Positions 24,563 to 36,152 of a stretch of DNA of 64,000 bases are shown piece by piece. The stretch is taken from positions 18,053,501 through 18,117,500 of the forward strand of contig NC_090295.1 of assembly GCF_037392515.1 (NCBI RefSeq), written 5' to 3'. A program made the translations under genes and the position numbers. Positions within the stretch are counted from its first letter, which is position 1. Each line of letters opens with the position of its first letter. Source of the DNA: Haliotis asinina (taxonomy: Eukaryota; Mollusca; Gastropoda; Lepetellida; Haliotidae). The notes under the pieces are model-generated. The model saw only the letters and a list, made by a program, of their open reading frames with translations. It was not told the DNA's origin and made no database searches.

Positions 24563-25184
24563 AAAGAAAGTCACAGGAAAAAAATCACGGAAAAAAAGTC
24601 ATTTTGGCTAGGTACAAAAATCACAGGAAAAAAGTCCTAATGATCAGTTTTATTAAATTCAATACGCTATGATAATTAATCGTGCATTTTAATAAAAGGA
24701 TACATTCAAGCACTGAGATGTTTAATTCGATCATGGTAATTGATACAGGTTCACAGTTCTACTAGCTTTCAAAGATCAGAGATCACGTTGAAGGTTCCAC
24801 CCAACCCCGTACAAGCAATCATCACAATAATACATTCAAGCACTGAGATGTTTAATTCGATAATGGTAATTGATACAGGTTCACAGTTCTACTAGCTTTC
24901 AACGATCAGTCAAAGATCAGATATCACGTTGAAGGTTCCACTCAATCCCTTACAAGCAATCATCACACAAAGTGGTTATAATGCTTTTATAACACTTACA
25001 AGCTACCCAGTAATTGCTATATTAGCAAAGCAGTGCCAAAGTAATATGCTAAGTAACTGATTAATTAAGAAACCGTTAATAGCGGGTGTTCTTTTTGCAA
25101 CTTACAATCCACTTATATACATTTTAGCATTGTGACTTTTCCTATGTGAGTTTCTTTCCTGTGACTTTCTTTCCTTACTTTCTC
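24563..25184. mobile_element. Non-autonomous element with terminal inverted repeats
   Basis: The left end (agaaagaaagtcacaggaaa) and the right end (read on the other strand, ggaaagaaagtcacaggaaa) are inverted copies. No coding capacity. Inside is a 130-bp direct duplication (24701 and 24831). Confidence 0.55.
24701..24968. repeat. Direct duplication, period 130 bp
   Basis: The segment beginning tacattcaagcactgagatg occurs at 24701 and again at 24831 with a few substitutions and a small insertion. Confidence 0.95.
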
Positions 25185-25367
25185 AACAGGTTACATCTCT
25201 CTATTGATTTTTAAACCTCGTGCCTTGTCTATATTCAAGACAGCTTTAAAATCAAGATTTGAAATCGGTATGAAGATGCTTACAAAACGTTGGTCCATAG
25301 TTGGTACTGGCGAGATTTTAACACCAATAGGCAGGTGGCAGTTTTGGTAGGTAAAACTACTATCAAG

Positions 25368-25484
25368 TGAGTGAGTGAGTTTGAGCAATATTCCAGCAAT
25401 ACCACGGCGGGGGACACCTAAAATGGGCTTTGGATGTTGCTGGAATATTGCTACACACGGCGTAATACTATACTCATTCACGAA
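25368..25484. mobile_element. Two SINE fragments back to back (inverted pair)
   Basis: A minus-oriented piece (gtgagtgagtgagtttgagc, accacggcgggggacaccta) abuts a plus-oriented piece (gttgctggaatattgctaca, ctcattcac) at about 25431. Confidence 0.7.
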
Positions 25485-25766
25485 CTATCTCCAGCTCTCA
25501 CTGACATTTTTTAAATAAATAAGGATATCCTTGCGTTTGTTTGAAATGTGTTACGGATGAGCTTTTTCCCTGCATTAACAAGTACTCGAAGGATTTATTT
25601 TTTACAATTATTTTACTTTATTTTTTTGTGTTTATTTTTTTTATTAAAGAATAATTATAACAGCGAACAATGTCCTTTGGAACTTTCCTTCAATCTGCAA
25701 GGCAAGGACACATGTTTATTGTTTACAATACGCTTCATATGTAAATCGTTTTCAATGGCACAAACA

Positions 25767-25872
25767 GTGAGTGAGTATGGTTGTATGCAGAATCTAACAA
25801 TATTCCAGCAATATCACGGCGGTGGGCACCAGAAATGGACTTCACACATAGTACCTATGTGGTGCTGGTCAT
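25767..25872 (-). mobile_element. SINE-A 3' half
   Basis: Contains gtgagtgagtatggttgtat, atattccagcaatatcacgg and atggacttcacacatagtac. The head is absent. Confidence 0.75.
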
Positions 25873-25892
25873 TACTTATGTACTTCGAACTA

Positions 25893-25893
<1 letters not shown>

Positions 25894-25924
<31 letters not shown>
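25894..25924. repeat. Poly(C) run of about 31
   Basis: Uninterrupted C homopolymer directly before a SINE-B head. The length in an assembly is unreliable. Confidence 0.9.
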
Positions 25925-25925
25925 A

Positions 25926-26204
25926 GTCGACCCGTGAAGGTCCCGGGGTAGAATAGGCCTTCAGCAACCCATGCTTGCCATAAAAGGCGACTATGCTTGT
26001 CGTAAGAGGCGACTAACGGGATCGGGTGGTCAGGCTCGCTGACTTGGTTGACGCGTGTCATCGGTTCCCAATTGCGCAGATCGATGCTCATGTTGTTGAT
26101 CACTGGATTGTCTGGTCCAGACTCGATTATGTACAGACCGCCGCCATATAGCTGTAATATTGCTGAGTGCGGCGTAAAACTAAACTCACTCACTCACTCA
26201 CTCC
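25926..26204 (+). mobile_element. SINE-B copy, full length (best copy in window)
   Basis: Runs from gtcgacccgtgaaggtcccg through ggccttcagcaacccatgct, gatcgatgctcatgttgttg and gaccgccgccatatagctgt to (CACT)n. Good reference for the family: about 280 bp. A possible tRNA-related segment (gactaacgggatcgggtggt to the cggttcccaatt word) lies in its first half. Confidence 0.92.
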
Positions 26205-26346
26205 TCCCCAGTCCCACAACCACTCAACCCCGACATCCTAATCAAATGTTTGGTCCTTAAAGATTTAAAAATTCCAGAACATTTAAAACATGTGATATTT
26301 CCTTGTCGCGAACACTCTCGATTTTCAATAATACTTTCATATTAAT

Positions 26347-26706
26347 GTAAGCGTAAGTGATGACTAAAAGGATCGGGTTGTCAGGGCCTAGATTTTCGAA
26401 GCTCTCTTAGCGCTAAGACAGTCGTAAGTGCCATACATTAATATCAATTTACGACAATCTTAGCGCTAAGAGAGCTTCGAAAATCTATGCCCAGGTTCTG
26501 TGTCCACGGCCCGTCCTGCAAAGCGTTCGTAGAGCTACGACTGTCGTAAGTCTATGCTAAAGTATGGAATTTTAACGATCACCTTAGGGCGACCGTCGGT
26601 TTGTTGAACAGTGCCCATGATGACCGCTTTTCACTGCATTCCCACTGCGTGGACTGCGCTAATGGTGCAGATCATTGGCTTGTCTGGTCCAAACTCGATC
26701 ATTTGA
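26347..26706 (+). mobile_element. SINE-B copy interrupted by foldback element(s)
   Basis: The front (gactaaaaggatcgggttgt) ends near 26383. A SINE-B rear piece (ttggcttgtctggtccaaac) reappears near 26670. Between them lies the foldback at 26384-26492 and a second related sequence. Confidence 0.45.
26384..26492. mobile_element. Foldback (palindromic) MITE-like element
   Basis: The left arm containing gattttcgaagctctcttag and the right arm containing gagagcttcgaaaatctatg pair over about 33 bp around a 37-nt loop. The motif cttagcgctaag is itself palindromic. Confidence 0.8.
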
Positions 26707-27190
26707 CGAAAAAAGTTGCCACAATGATTCACTGTTATTACCATTGACTGTTGATTTATTGATATACGTACATGAATTGTTTTCACTTTCACTTAATTTT
26801 CACGATTTGCTTGTTTGATCCAATTAAACGGACGTCTCGCTATCCAGGCGATTTTCGAGTTAAACCAAAACGTCCGGATAAACGGGGTTCGACTGTATCT
26901 TGCTAGTTAAAGAGATCGCTATTTCATCACTATTTTGGCTTTTACCAACACTGGAATATTAGACAATAAGTTCACTGCCCAAATCATTTGATATAGTTCC
27001 TATAACGTAATTTACAAATGAAAGATAACTCTCTCGCGTTGACTTTACGTAAATTAATATGACTTGTCCGATGTTTTGTCAAAGTGAAAATCGAATGTTT
27101 CATGATACGTTCAGTGACATGTTACATTGGAGCTAATACAAATTGGTGCTGGTATTTATTATGTGAACGTTTGTTTGTTTGTTTATTGTT

Positions 27191-27353
27191 TAACGTTTGA
27201 TATGCGAGCGATATGGCTGCAGTGTGAAACTAAGACCTGGGTCAAACAACCAGTGATCAACAGCATGAACATCAAACAATGTAACTGGACTACAATGACG
27301 TGTCAGTCGAGTCGGTCAACCGGACTACCCGATCCCGTTATGATTGCCGTTTT
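27191..27353 (-). mobile_element. SINE-B copy, strongly diverged
   Basis: Only core words remain: ccagtgatcaacagcatgaa and ctacccgatcccgttatgat. Confidence 0.6.
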
Positions 27354-28329
27354 AAAAGCATGCAATACTGGAGGCCAAGTCCAACCCGTCCCTGCACAGG
27401 TATAATCATATTAACGCTTAGTTGGGTCTGTTATATATTGACAATACAAACATTATGGGAGTAAAATAAACGTTTGGTGAGCTGCAAGCTCAGTGTCAGA
27501 ACCGATAGATATGTGGCACAAAATCACGTCACTGTCAGGATAGTCTCACAAGAACGACCAAAATGCAAGTGCAGTGCATTTACACGGATTATTTCAACTT
27601 CAGGGCGGATATTGAAGCACGAATCTACATGGTTGAGGTACACGTGAATGTGTTGCCATTATGTCATGGTTTAGTCGTATTTTAAAATGAAAAAAAAAAC
27701 TTTTTGTTTTACAAGATCCTTTAGTTATTATGTGAAATTTCATACATGTGAATGTGCCAGTCATTCCTGGAAAGACAAAACGTTTGCCTAAGAAAGGGTT
27801 TTATCGCTTTCCTTTGTTGAATACACGGCAGTGTTGTTGGTCGTAGAGTAAATGTGCATACCCGAAATATGCTCATTATCTTCATGCACCGAACGACTTC
27901 GCCTGTTGATGTGAACACTATATTCCTGCATTTTGCCGTGTCTTTGCGTGTGTTTCTGACGGGTGCAACCTGTCAGAATCCAAATCGAGCACAAAAAAAT
28001 TCCCACCCACCTCCGCAAAAAAACCCCAAAACACAAAAAGAAAACAGAAAATCTGTGAAATATATTTATTGTTTTCAGTTATAAATTTATAAAACTAAAG
28101 TACTCCATCCCATTAATGCAATTCATTCAACTTCACATTGCAACGCGACAACTTGAGCGTATAATGGATGTTGTTCATTGCATTCAGTTCCCTTGATAAA
28201 AATAAACTGACCAATAGTCAAACACAAATACACATCTATTTATGAGACAGTTCTCCCTGCATTTAAGAAAGAAAAAATAATGAAATGAAACAATGAGTAT
28301 GAGAAACAGTGAAGTCGAAGTGGTGTTTG

Positions 28330-28850
28330 ACTAATTTCCTGCTCAACAGCAAATTGATACACTTCTCAGCAGCAGGTTTATGTAGTGGTCAACAGCAAAT
28401 TGATATATTGCTCAACAGGAAACTGATATACTGGTCAACAACGAATTGATATACCGGTCAACAGCAGTGTATGAAATAAGGTCTGTCCGACCGTCCAAGA
28501 CAGGTTAGATTTCTGACGGATTGGTCTAAATTTACAGCTAACCAGCCCGATGGTCTGGAAATTTTTATAGATGTTCCAGATATCTTTGGTTCTTTGGGTA
28601 AATCGTTTTTGGCCTGGTAGCATTATGATGTCTGGATGGGTTTTGGGCTTATTTCATACCATGTCAACAGTGAATGGTATACTGCTAAACAGCAAACTGA
28701 TATACTGTTCAACCGCTAATTGATATACTGGTCAATAGCCAATTAATATACAGAGAATTGATATACCTTTCAGCAGCGATCGATATACTGGTCAAAAGTG
28801 GATTGTTATACTGACCAGCAGCAAACTGATATCCGGGACAACAGTCAGCA
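28330..28850. repeat. Degenerate 22-23 bp tandem repeat, two blocks
   Basis: Units like ctggtcaacagcaaattgat occur at about 28330-28460 and 28670-28850, separated by unrelated sequence. Confidence 0.8.
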
Positions 28851-29089
28851 TTAAATCTCGACATAGCGAATCTCGTTATTCGATAATCCGGTCATCTCAA
28901 CATTTGGATGGTAAGTCAAAGGAATCCATTTGGGGGACCAACAGTAACCCATTTATCCGGCCATTCTTCTATTAGCCCACTAGAATAGTAATTGTAACAA
29001 TCCGATCTAAGATTAAAAATTCTGCCATTCAAAATGATAATCACCCGCTGTCATGAGGTTTGTGATTTCAGATCACTTGCATGGAGTAG

Positions 29090-29211
29090 TGATTCACCTA
29101 AAATAGTGGTTCACCTTCACTCGTCACGCTGTAGGACCGGGTTCGAATCTTCAAATGGATACAATGTGTGAAACCCGTTTCTTGCGTAAACCTACACTCA
29201 CTCATTCACAC
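29090..29211 (+). mobile_element. SINE-A copy, decayed
   Basis: Contains cttcactcgtcacgctgtag, B-box-like ggttcgaatct, atacaatgtgtgaaacccgt and a CACT tail; most of the body is deleted. Confidence 0.65.
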
Positions 29212-29467
29212 ATGTGATCGAATTAGTACTGACATATCAATTTGCACTCACATTAGATGAGGATTCGTCCAAATTTAAATTCATTCCGAAAGACTAAAAC
29301 CTGTGGTACAATGTGGATGCCCCAAGCCAACAAACTAGATCCATCGTTCAGATTAACGAGATTCGCTGTAACCTTTAGCAGTTATGATGTCAGTCATATG
29401 ATCAAGTAGGATATGAACAAAGAGATGATGATAAATCAAAATCACAACATTCTTATATACACACTGG

Positions 29468-32400
29468 TTACACAACGTTGTTCAAATGTAAAAACGTAAT
29501 CCATGTGAGCACTATATACACTATGGAAGTAGTTGTACATCTGCCAGCACCATTACCATAGTTATCCCTGTGTTGGGTGTTGAATTTATCATCAGCACAC
29601 ACGCGTTGGTACCGGTCTCCTAACGCATCTCTACATTCTTCTGGCATCAGTTTACAGTCCAGCTCCGTCTTCATGCCAATAACAGCAGGGTTGCATGTAT
29701 CCAGTTTATGCATCTTCCAGGCATCGAGATCACACTGAACATGATCCAGGCGAATTCTGTTGACAAAAAGATTATTGTCACGCTGTGGCCTTTCAAAAAT
29801 ACCTTCATCCTTTGAAATACATGTGTATATTATCAGTTAATCAGTCTGTCCTAATTGGTTTAAGGCTCAAAACGTCTGTTGACTTTTAAAGATGGTTTCT
29901 ACCAACTTGATCCCATTGGCCATTTGGTGAAAATGGGTCAACCAATTTTACTTATTCTCATCAGCAACTGACTTCCGGTTCTGGTAAACCAATTCTTCAA
30001 AATGTCTTTTGAGTTCTGTCATTGCATCTGCATGTAACACTTGACTTCAATGAGTGATTGTAACTCTCATCTGACTTCACATGCGTATTAGTTTTACGAG
30101 CTGAACCTTACCGACAGAAGTTTACGAGGAACTCCTGCTGGGACATCTGTTGCCGTTCCGCAGTCACACCAAGCTCCACCACCTTTTGGTTCTGACTCTG
30201 TATGCACCTCTGTACATCTCGGGTCGGGGTCGAGAAACACTCGAGACTGTCCAGGTACACTGAATGGAAACAGAACAATTTGTCAGTCTAGTAAAAAGAT
30301 GACAGAGGAACAAGGTTCTTTGTTGGTATGTTGTTTATCGCCTCACTAAACAATATACCACCCGTTTGGCGGTGGCCTATAGATTAGACCAATCTATCCA
30401 GTGAACCAAATCATATGCATCTATCTACGCTGTTACGATACAATTACGTGTGAGCCAGGTCAGGGAGCCAGACAACTTCTTTCGACAAAAATGGGTTGCT
30501 GAAGAATGGTTCTAATTCTACCCGGGATCTTCACAGGTAGAGGTATATGGAACATACATGCCAGTCGATAAAAGCGGGGACGTTAAGAATAGAACCATCT
30601 CTGATGGGTGAAGTGTACTGGACCCTTCCCTCTGTTAAGCCGTCCGTATTATTTTTCTGTGTGTCTCACCTCTCGAACGACCCAAATTTCCCTCTTAACC
30701 TAGTAAGTCCTTGAAAGTATGAATCAACTTGTGTAGTTGGTACAAATCACATTTCTTTTTTAATATTTTCAAATCTAGCAGGTAACAAACGGGTCGTGTT
30801 ATATTTTCACACAGAGCACCAAAGAAACACAGTGCAAGGAGACAAGACAACAGTCTGATATTAAGAGGCATGGCTTTCGGAGGAATGTATTGATACCACA
30901 TTAACCCATAATCGTAAGAGGCAACAGACAACGTCTGATGAGGCTCCCTGACGTTGTTCACCCATGCCATTGTACTCATGTTACGTTGATCCATGCTCAT
31001 GTTGCCGAGCAGTGGACTCTCTGATCCAAAGTCGATAATATACCGAAATCAGTCATATACATGGAATATGATGTAGGTTGACCTGGTGGTTAAAGCGTTC
31101 GTTGCTCTCCTCGAAGGCCCGGGTTTGATTCACCACATGGGTACAATATGTGAAGCCCATTTCTGTCCCCCGCCTTGATATTGCTGGAATATTGCTAAAA
31201 GCGGCGTAAACTCACTCACTCACTGACTGACTATTACCTTTCGGATGCTGACAGAGGACGTTGACAGTAATGTCGAGCGAATTAAGGTCAAGGCCGATGT
31301 TACGCATGACAATTGGAGATTCAGGGCATACTCTCTGCTCCTTCTTCATACACTGAACAAGTGGGTTCCTCATTCTGTGAAAGAAACGAGTCTGAAGCAC
31401 AAGTCCTGTAAAAGTGAAGTTATGTGTCCCAATCCTATGACGTAATTAAAAGCAGATCAGTCACGGCTCTGTGCATTATATTTGCAATTTGATTTTTACT
31501 TTTAAAATAGGTAATTGTGACACAATTTCACAACGTTGTTTAGATTTAGTCACGTGTAACGCAGGGCTGTATGAAGCGCGCCTTGTGTTCTAATCTTATG
31601 ACGTCATTAAAAGCGACACTTGTGTCCCTACGTGTATCTTTCCCACGTTAATGCTACCGTTTTTAATCAGGTTGCGTGTTTAGTCTGGGCGAAAATACAG
31701 GTAGTGTAACGCTGACAGGCATTTATTCAAAATTTGCGTCTCAGTCTGAAATAAGTCATTGTGTTACAATTTCAAAATGCTGTTTTGATTTGGTCACTTC
31801 TGATGAAGGTTTGTATAAACGATATCTACGTAGATCAATGACCTCCTATGTCAGGAAGAAACATAATTAAACCTTAGTGGAAGTTCAACACAGATATCAT
31901 GACAATCAGAAACTCCTTCAACCTGCGGGATTTACATGCATTTAGTTACTACTAAGTCAGTGCACGTGTAATTATGAACATCATATGTCTAATATAAGAT
32001 TATAACATATGTTAGATGTTGTCTTTACAAATACGCTAGTAAATATGCCCATTTCCAATTACATTTCATAAACAGTTTAAATTTAATAAAGATGTTTTAA
32101 CCTTTAAGCTGAAAACGTATGTTGTACATGAATCTTTGCGGTAAGACAACTTCAGTTACACTGATAAGTCTCGATTTCCCAATGGTTAGCAGTTCTGAAA
32201 AGCTAAAAGGACCTTTGAAATAAACTTTTATAAGTTGTGCTTCTCTTTGTCTTGATGACTGTTTGATGTAAACATGATTCTCATCTCCATGTTCAGTCTG
32301 CACTCACTTGCAAAACGCATCCACTTCCATTAAAGTCTCACCCAGCATGTTACCCCCGGGCCGAGAGTTATTGGGCATAAATAAATCAGGCTCAAGTTTT

Positions 32401-35400
32401 GACTGTGAATAGCAGCCCCTCAGCTTGTCCACAAGTGAGAAACGGCATGCTGCAAAATATGAAATAATACATTTCGTTTACGTTGTTGTCTAAGCTTTAT
32501 TGTATAGGAGGTGATTCAAAGTGCAAAATCTCTAGAGGATACTGAATGAGTTTTCGGGACCATAGTTCAGTAAATGATGAAAATCAGTGAAAATTGGCAA
32601 ATTCTGAACTAAACTGTACACCAAAAAAGCCGCAGCTTTTCACATGCACGACATTTACACATGCTTTTTTTCGGAATTTAATGCATCATCTTCGAGCAAT
32701 TCATCTGCATAAAATTTACAGTTGATTCCCCTAAGTTGGAGAAATTCATTTTCATTTTCGATGAAACTTTATGTCTTTTATACGTAACATACAGTGAGTG
32801 TTTTAATTGAGGCTAAACTTTTGATGGGTAGCATATGAAATACTTACGGTGAGCACAGATTAGGTCGTATGGCTGGAATATACTGCCGAAGAAGTTGGAA
32901 ATGGAACTCTTCTCCGCCAGGGGACAGGCTGAGTTATTGAGCAAAGTGTCCCTGACCCTGAGGGAGCAGTTGAAGATATTCATATGCTGACTGAAACACG
33001 AAGGTTTGGAAGAGTAGATGTTTTTGATGGATCAACTCTTGTCAGCGGTATGAGTATTATTTTGAACGTGCACATGATGCAATGTACAAGTAAAATAGGC
33101 AAATCAGTGGTTGATAGCATGAGTAACGATCCACGTGACAAGATAACAAGTAAAATGCAGGTCATGACCATCAGTCCCCACGAGTCGCCAGATACCTATA
33201 CAATGCGAAAACGACATCTTTAGGGGCCGTTCATTAATGGCTAGAGCAGGGGAAGGGGAGGGGGAGGGGTATGATTGTTATTACAGTGAAGCATGTACAA
33301 CGTGGATGTGCTCCTTAAAGTGTATGTAAAAGTAAGTGACCCCACTGCATGTTACGTACAAAATATGTGAACTCTCTCTCCTCAATAAAGTTCAAGCAAA
33401 TTAGTTTTAGTATTTCTGTTTGCAATCCCAATTAAAATTGATTAATCCTGCTTCTCAAAACAAAATGGTCACGCACACCTCCACACACTCAAAAGTCATA
33501 ACCACCACACCAACCAATTTGTATTCCAGTTGTGAAGATATATGCTCATGCTGTTGATCACTGGATTACATGTTTACCATATAGGTCGTATATTACCGAG
33601 TGTGACGTCAATATAAGACGTACCTGCAAGCTTGATCGTGAAATACGGTCATGTCCGACGGCTGCGTGCCAACTGTTCCGTTTCTTGTGAAGTAGAGTAT
33701 GTGTTGCGGGTTCAGCGTGACATTCTGTATGCACTGGTAAAACTGGGTGAGAAACACTGTCTGGCACTGCTGCTGAGACTGAGCTCCCACCAGGCTCAAC
33801 ACGGACACTGTCGCCAACGCTGTTAGGAGAATGGATTTAATACAGCAACCGTTCAGAACTGCCTTTGATACTCATGCTTATCACTTGCTTTCTGAAAGTG
33901 ACTTTTCTGTTTAGTTTAAAATCTATATGGCAATTTGCGATTTTGAAAGTTACATATATAACCAATGGTATTATCATAAACTGTTCTTCATTGTGTTAAC
34001 TCGTCCGCCACTTTGCAATTACTACCACACATGATGATACGGGTTAGAACTGATCTTCACTAACCCATGTTTATCGTCAGAGGAGACTAACGGGATCGGG
34101 TACTCAGGCTCTCTGTCTTGGTTGACACTTGTCACTGTATACCAGTTGCGAAGATCGATGCTTATGCGTTTGATCACTTGAGTGTCTAGTGCAGACTTGA
34201 TTATTTGCAGACTGCCGCCACATAACTGGAATATTGCACCTATCCAACCAACTATACTGAACCGCAAAACAAATGCAATTTTGGTTTTTGTCAAGCTTTT
34301 GAATCGAAGACATAAACATGAACGCTAACTTTTCTAAGATTTAACTTTTTCGAAGGTTGCGTTTCTTTTGCTGTTCAGTATACTACCACTGCTATTACCA
34401 GGGTCATGCCTGCAACTACAAATACAGTGGTTTCGAATGCCAGATTGCACCTGACTATCATCGACTAGCACGTGTATTTTTTCAACATGACAAAAAAGTG
34501 CACACATACGTCAAACTGTGTGTTTTTAAATCTACAATGTCATGAATTCAAAGAGAGATAGGCGTTAGAAGTATTGATCGGCAGAGACTGCTATTTGCTG
34601 GAATTTATTCTTTTCACGCAGCGAATCGTAGGATAAAAGTACGAAACAGTTCCAGTCTGTATTTCAGAATCATCATACGTTTGTCTTTTCTTGTAAAACG
34701 GAAAAGGGTATGTGGGGTAGCCTAGTGGTTACAGCGTTCGCTCATCACTCCGAAGACCCTGGTTCGAGTATCTGTTCTTCAAATAGGAATATAACCATCC
34801 TTTGGGTGGTTATATTTTACGAATATTCATTTTTGTTGTCAATAGTGTCATGCATTGCGTAGCAATTACAAACAACTAAAGTAACTTAAGTCGCTGGTTA
34901 GTTGTCCAGAATGTAGTGTGTGTGCCTGCAATATTAATTCATGGGAATCACCAGAAATTGTCTCCATAAAATATATAACAGTTGCAGTTACAAACAACCC
35001 GTAAACTAACTTAAGTCGCTGGTTAGTTGTCCAGAGTGTAGTGTGTGTGCCTGCAATATTATCACCAGAAATGGTCTTCAAAATTAAATTGTACCTAGAG
35101 AAAACTGTATGAAACATAAAAGAAACATACGAAAATAAGACCCACAAAAAATTGCGAACAATAAAAATAATAATTAAAAACCGGTTCAGTTCAAATCCAT
35201 GGTTTTGTGGTTGTGATGTTCAATTGTACCAAGGACGCCATGCTGTAGTTAAAATTACAGTTGTACAAGCATTTATCCGTGTAATCTTATAACTAGTCTC
35301 ATTGTCTTAAGATACACCCTACCTTGAGATGGAAACGTACAAGTACATAGCATGATTGGGCGTGGCATATATAGTTAAGAAGTAATTAATTTCCGATACA

Positions 35401-35434
35401 TTTCCACGTACTTACCAATTAGCACCCGCAGCAT
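29468..35434 (-). CDS. Gene 2 of array: secreted, probably GPI-anchored Cys-rich three-module protein (357 aa)
   Basis: Function unknown. Exons: 35416-35434, 33624-33819, 32848-32990, 32308-32449, 31238-31374, 30112-30259 and 29468-29756 (19, 196, 143, 142, 137, 148 and 289 nt), phases 1,2,1,2,1,2, continuous frame. The signal peptide MLRVLIALATVSVLSLVGAQ spans the first intron. Six Cys-bearing segments follow, with sequons NVT, NGT, NCS and NNS. The last exon opens RIRLDHVQCDLDAWK, nearly the same as in gene 3, and ends in a Gly/Ser-type stretch and a hydrophobic tail (SIVYIVLTWITFLHL), which fits a GPI-attachment signal. The tail carries one extra Cys. Exons 5 and 7 are closest to gene 3, so genes 2 and 3 look like the younger pair. 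No clear poly(A) signal was found close to the stop. Confidence 0.9.
30340..30541 (-). mobile_element. SINE-B copy, diverged
   Basis: Contains aatctatccagtgaaccaaa and aaaatgggttgctgaagaat. Intron 5 of gene 2. Confidence 0.65.
30890..31071 (+). mobile_element. SINE-B copy, diverged
   Basis: Contains taatcgtaagaggcaacaga, gatccatgctcatgttgccg and tggactctctgatccaaagt. A SINE-A copy follows at once. Confidence 0.7.
31071..31231 (+). mobile_element. SINE-A copy abutting exon 5 donor of gene 2
   Basis: Head ggtggttaaagcgttcgttg, body ttgatattgctggaatattg, tail CACT. It ends about 5 nt from the GT of the exon 5 donor (31236-31237). Confidence 0.88.
33538..33612 (+). mobile_element. SINE-B 3' fragment abutting exon 2 donor of gene 2
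   Basis: Contains tatgctcatgctgttgatca and attaccgagtgtgacgtcaa. It ends about 10 nt from the donor of exon 2. Confidence 0.65.
34036..34250 (+). mobile_element. SINE-B copy, tail lost
   Basis: Contains gactaacgggatcgggtact, aagatcgatgcttatgcgtt and ccgccacataactggaatat. Intron 1 of gene 2. Confidence 0.8.
34709..34770 (+). mobile_element. SINE-A head only
   Basis: ggggtagcctagtggttaca and ctccgaagaccctggttcga, cut off after the B box. A 5' fragment is unusual, since these copies normally lose the 5' end. Confidence 0.75.
34870..35080. repeat. Direct duplication, about 120 bp
   Basis: The segment with acttaagtcgctggttagtt and gtagtgtgtgtgcctgcaat occurs twice, 118-121 bp apart, slightly diverged. 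Intron 1 of gene 2. Confidence 0.9.
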
Positions 35435-35496
35435 GTTGAAAGCTAGGAAATGGGTGAACGTGATCAAAATTTACAACCCCCAGATCTAGTTGAGGC

Positions 35497-35503
35497 TATT
35501 TAT
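35497..35503 (-). promoter_or_regulatory. TATA-like box of gene 2
   Basis: Minus-strand cataaatag about 63 nt upstream of the ATG at 35434, the same distance as in gene 4. Confidence 0.55.
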
Positions 35504-36001
35504 GTTTCCATAGATTAGCTATATGATTCTTATCTAAACACGAAACGTCACGTCTTGTTAACCAATGAAAATTAAAAGATTTTAACTCCAGGGCCTGTCA
35601 TGTAACATATATGATTGACAAGAAAAGTGGGGTTGCTGTAGGGTTTATTAATTTATTTCTTCCGCATTAGATAATAGCCTTGAGGAAAATATCATCTGGT
35701 CAGAGCAAGGACTTGGTCGAGTGGTTTTTACGTGTGCGCATGGTCAAAACTGAGCACCCGTCTACATGTGTATGTTACTGATGGTGTACAGGTTTGTTGA
35801 AGCGGGACGCTGGCTATACGAAGAAATGAGTGGGTGTTCTGCGTGTTTGTGGAGAGTGTTTTGGGAGGGTTATAATCAATCATAGTTAAATATTTTGGAC
35901 CTGTCAAATACTATGATAACATGTATCTCTGCAAAACATTCTTGTGGATTTAAGATGGTTAAAATTTAGCTGGCGTAATGTTTTCGTCCATGCATTGAAA
36001 T

Positions 36002-36152
36002 AGGGAAGTATGGTTGTACGCCACTTTTAGCAATATTCCAGTAATATCATGAAGAGGGACACCAGAAATTGCCTTTAGATATTGTAAGCTTGTTGGGAAT
36101 AGAACCCGATTCTTCGGTTTGATATTCGAACGCCTTACCATTGAGGCTACCC
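36002..36152 (-). mobile_element. SINE-A copy, diverged
   Basis: Contains cttttagcaatattccagta, gggacaccagaaattgcctt and ccattgaggctaccc. Confidence 0.85.

Larger units (their letters stand above)
21356..29467. other. Spacer between gene 1 and gene 2
   Basis: No supported host gene. It contains SINE pieces, a Tc1-like relic, a terminal-inverted-repeat element, a foldback element and tandem repeats, listed separately. The stretch 23120-24540 shows nothing beyond AT-rich single-copy sequence. Confidence 0.6.

Noticed and set aside
25876-26193. Frames of about 105 and 70 codons over the poly(C)/SINE-B region
   Set aside because: The same translated words recur wherever SINE-B inserts, so they are repeat shadows.
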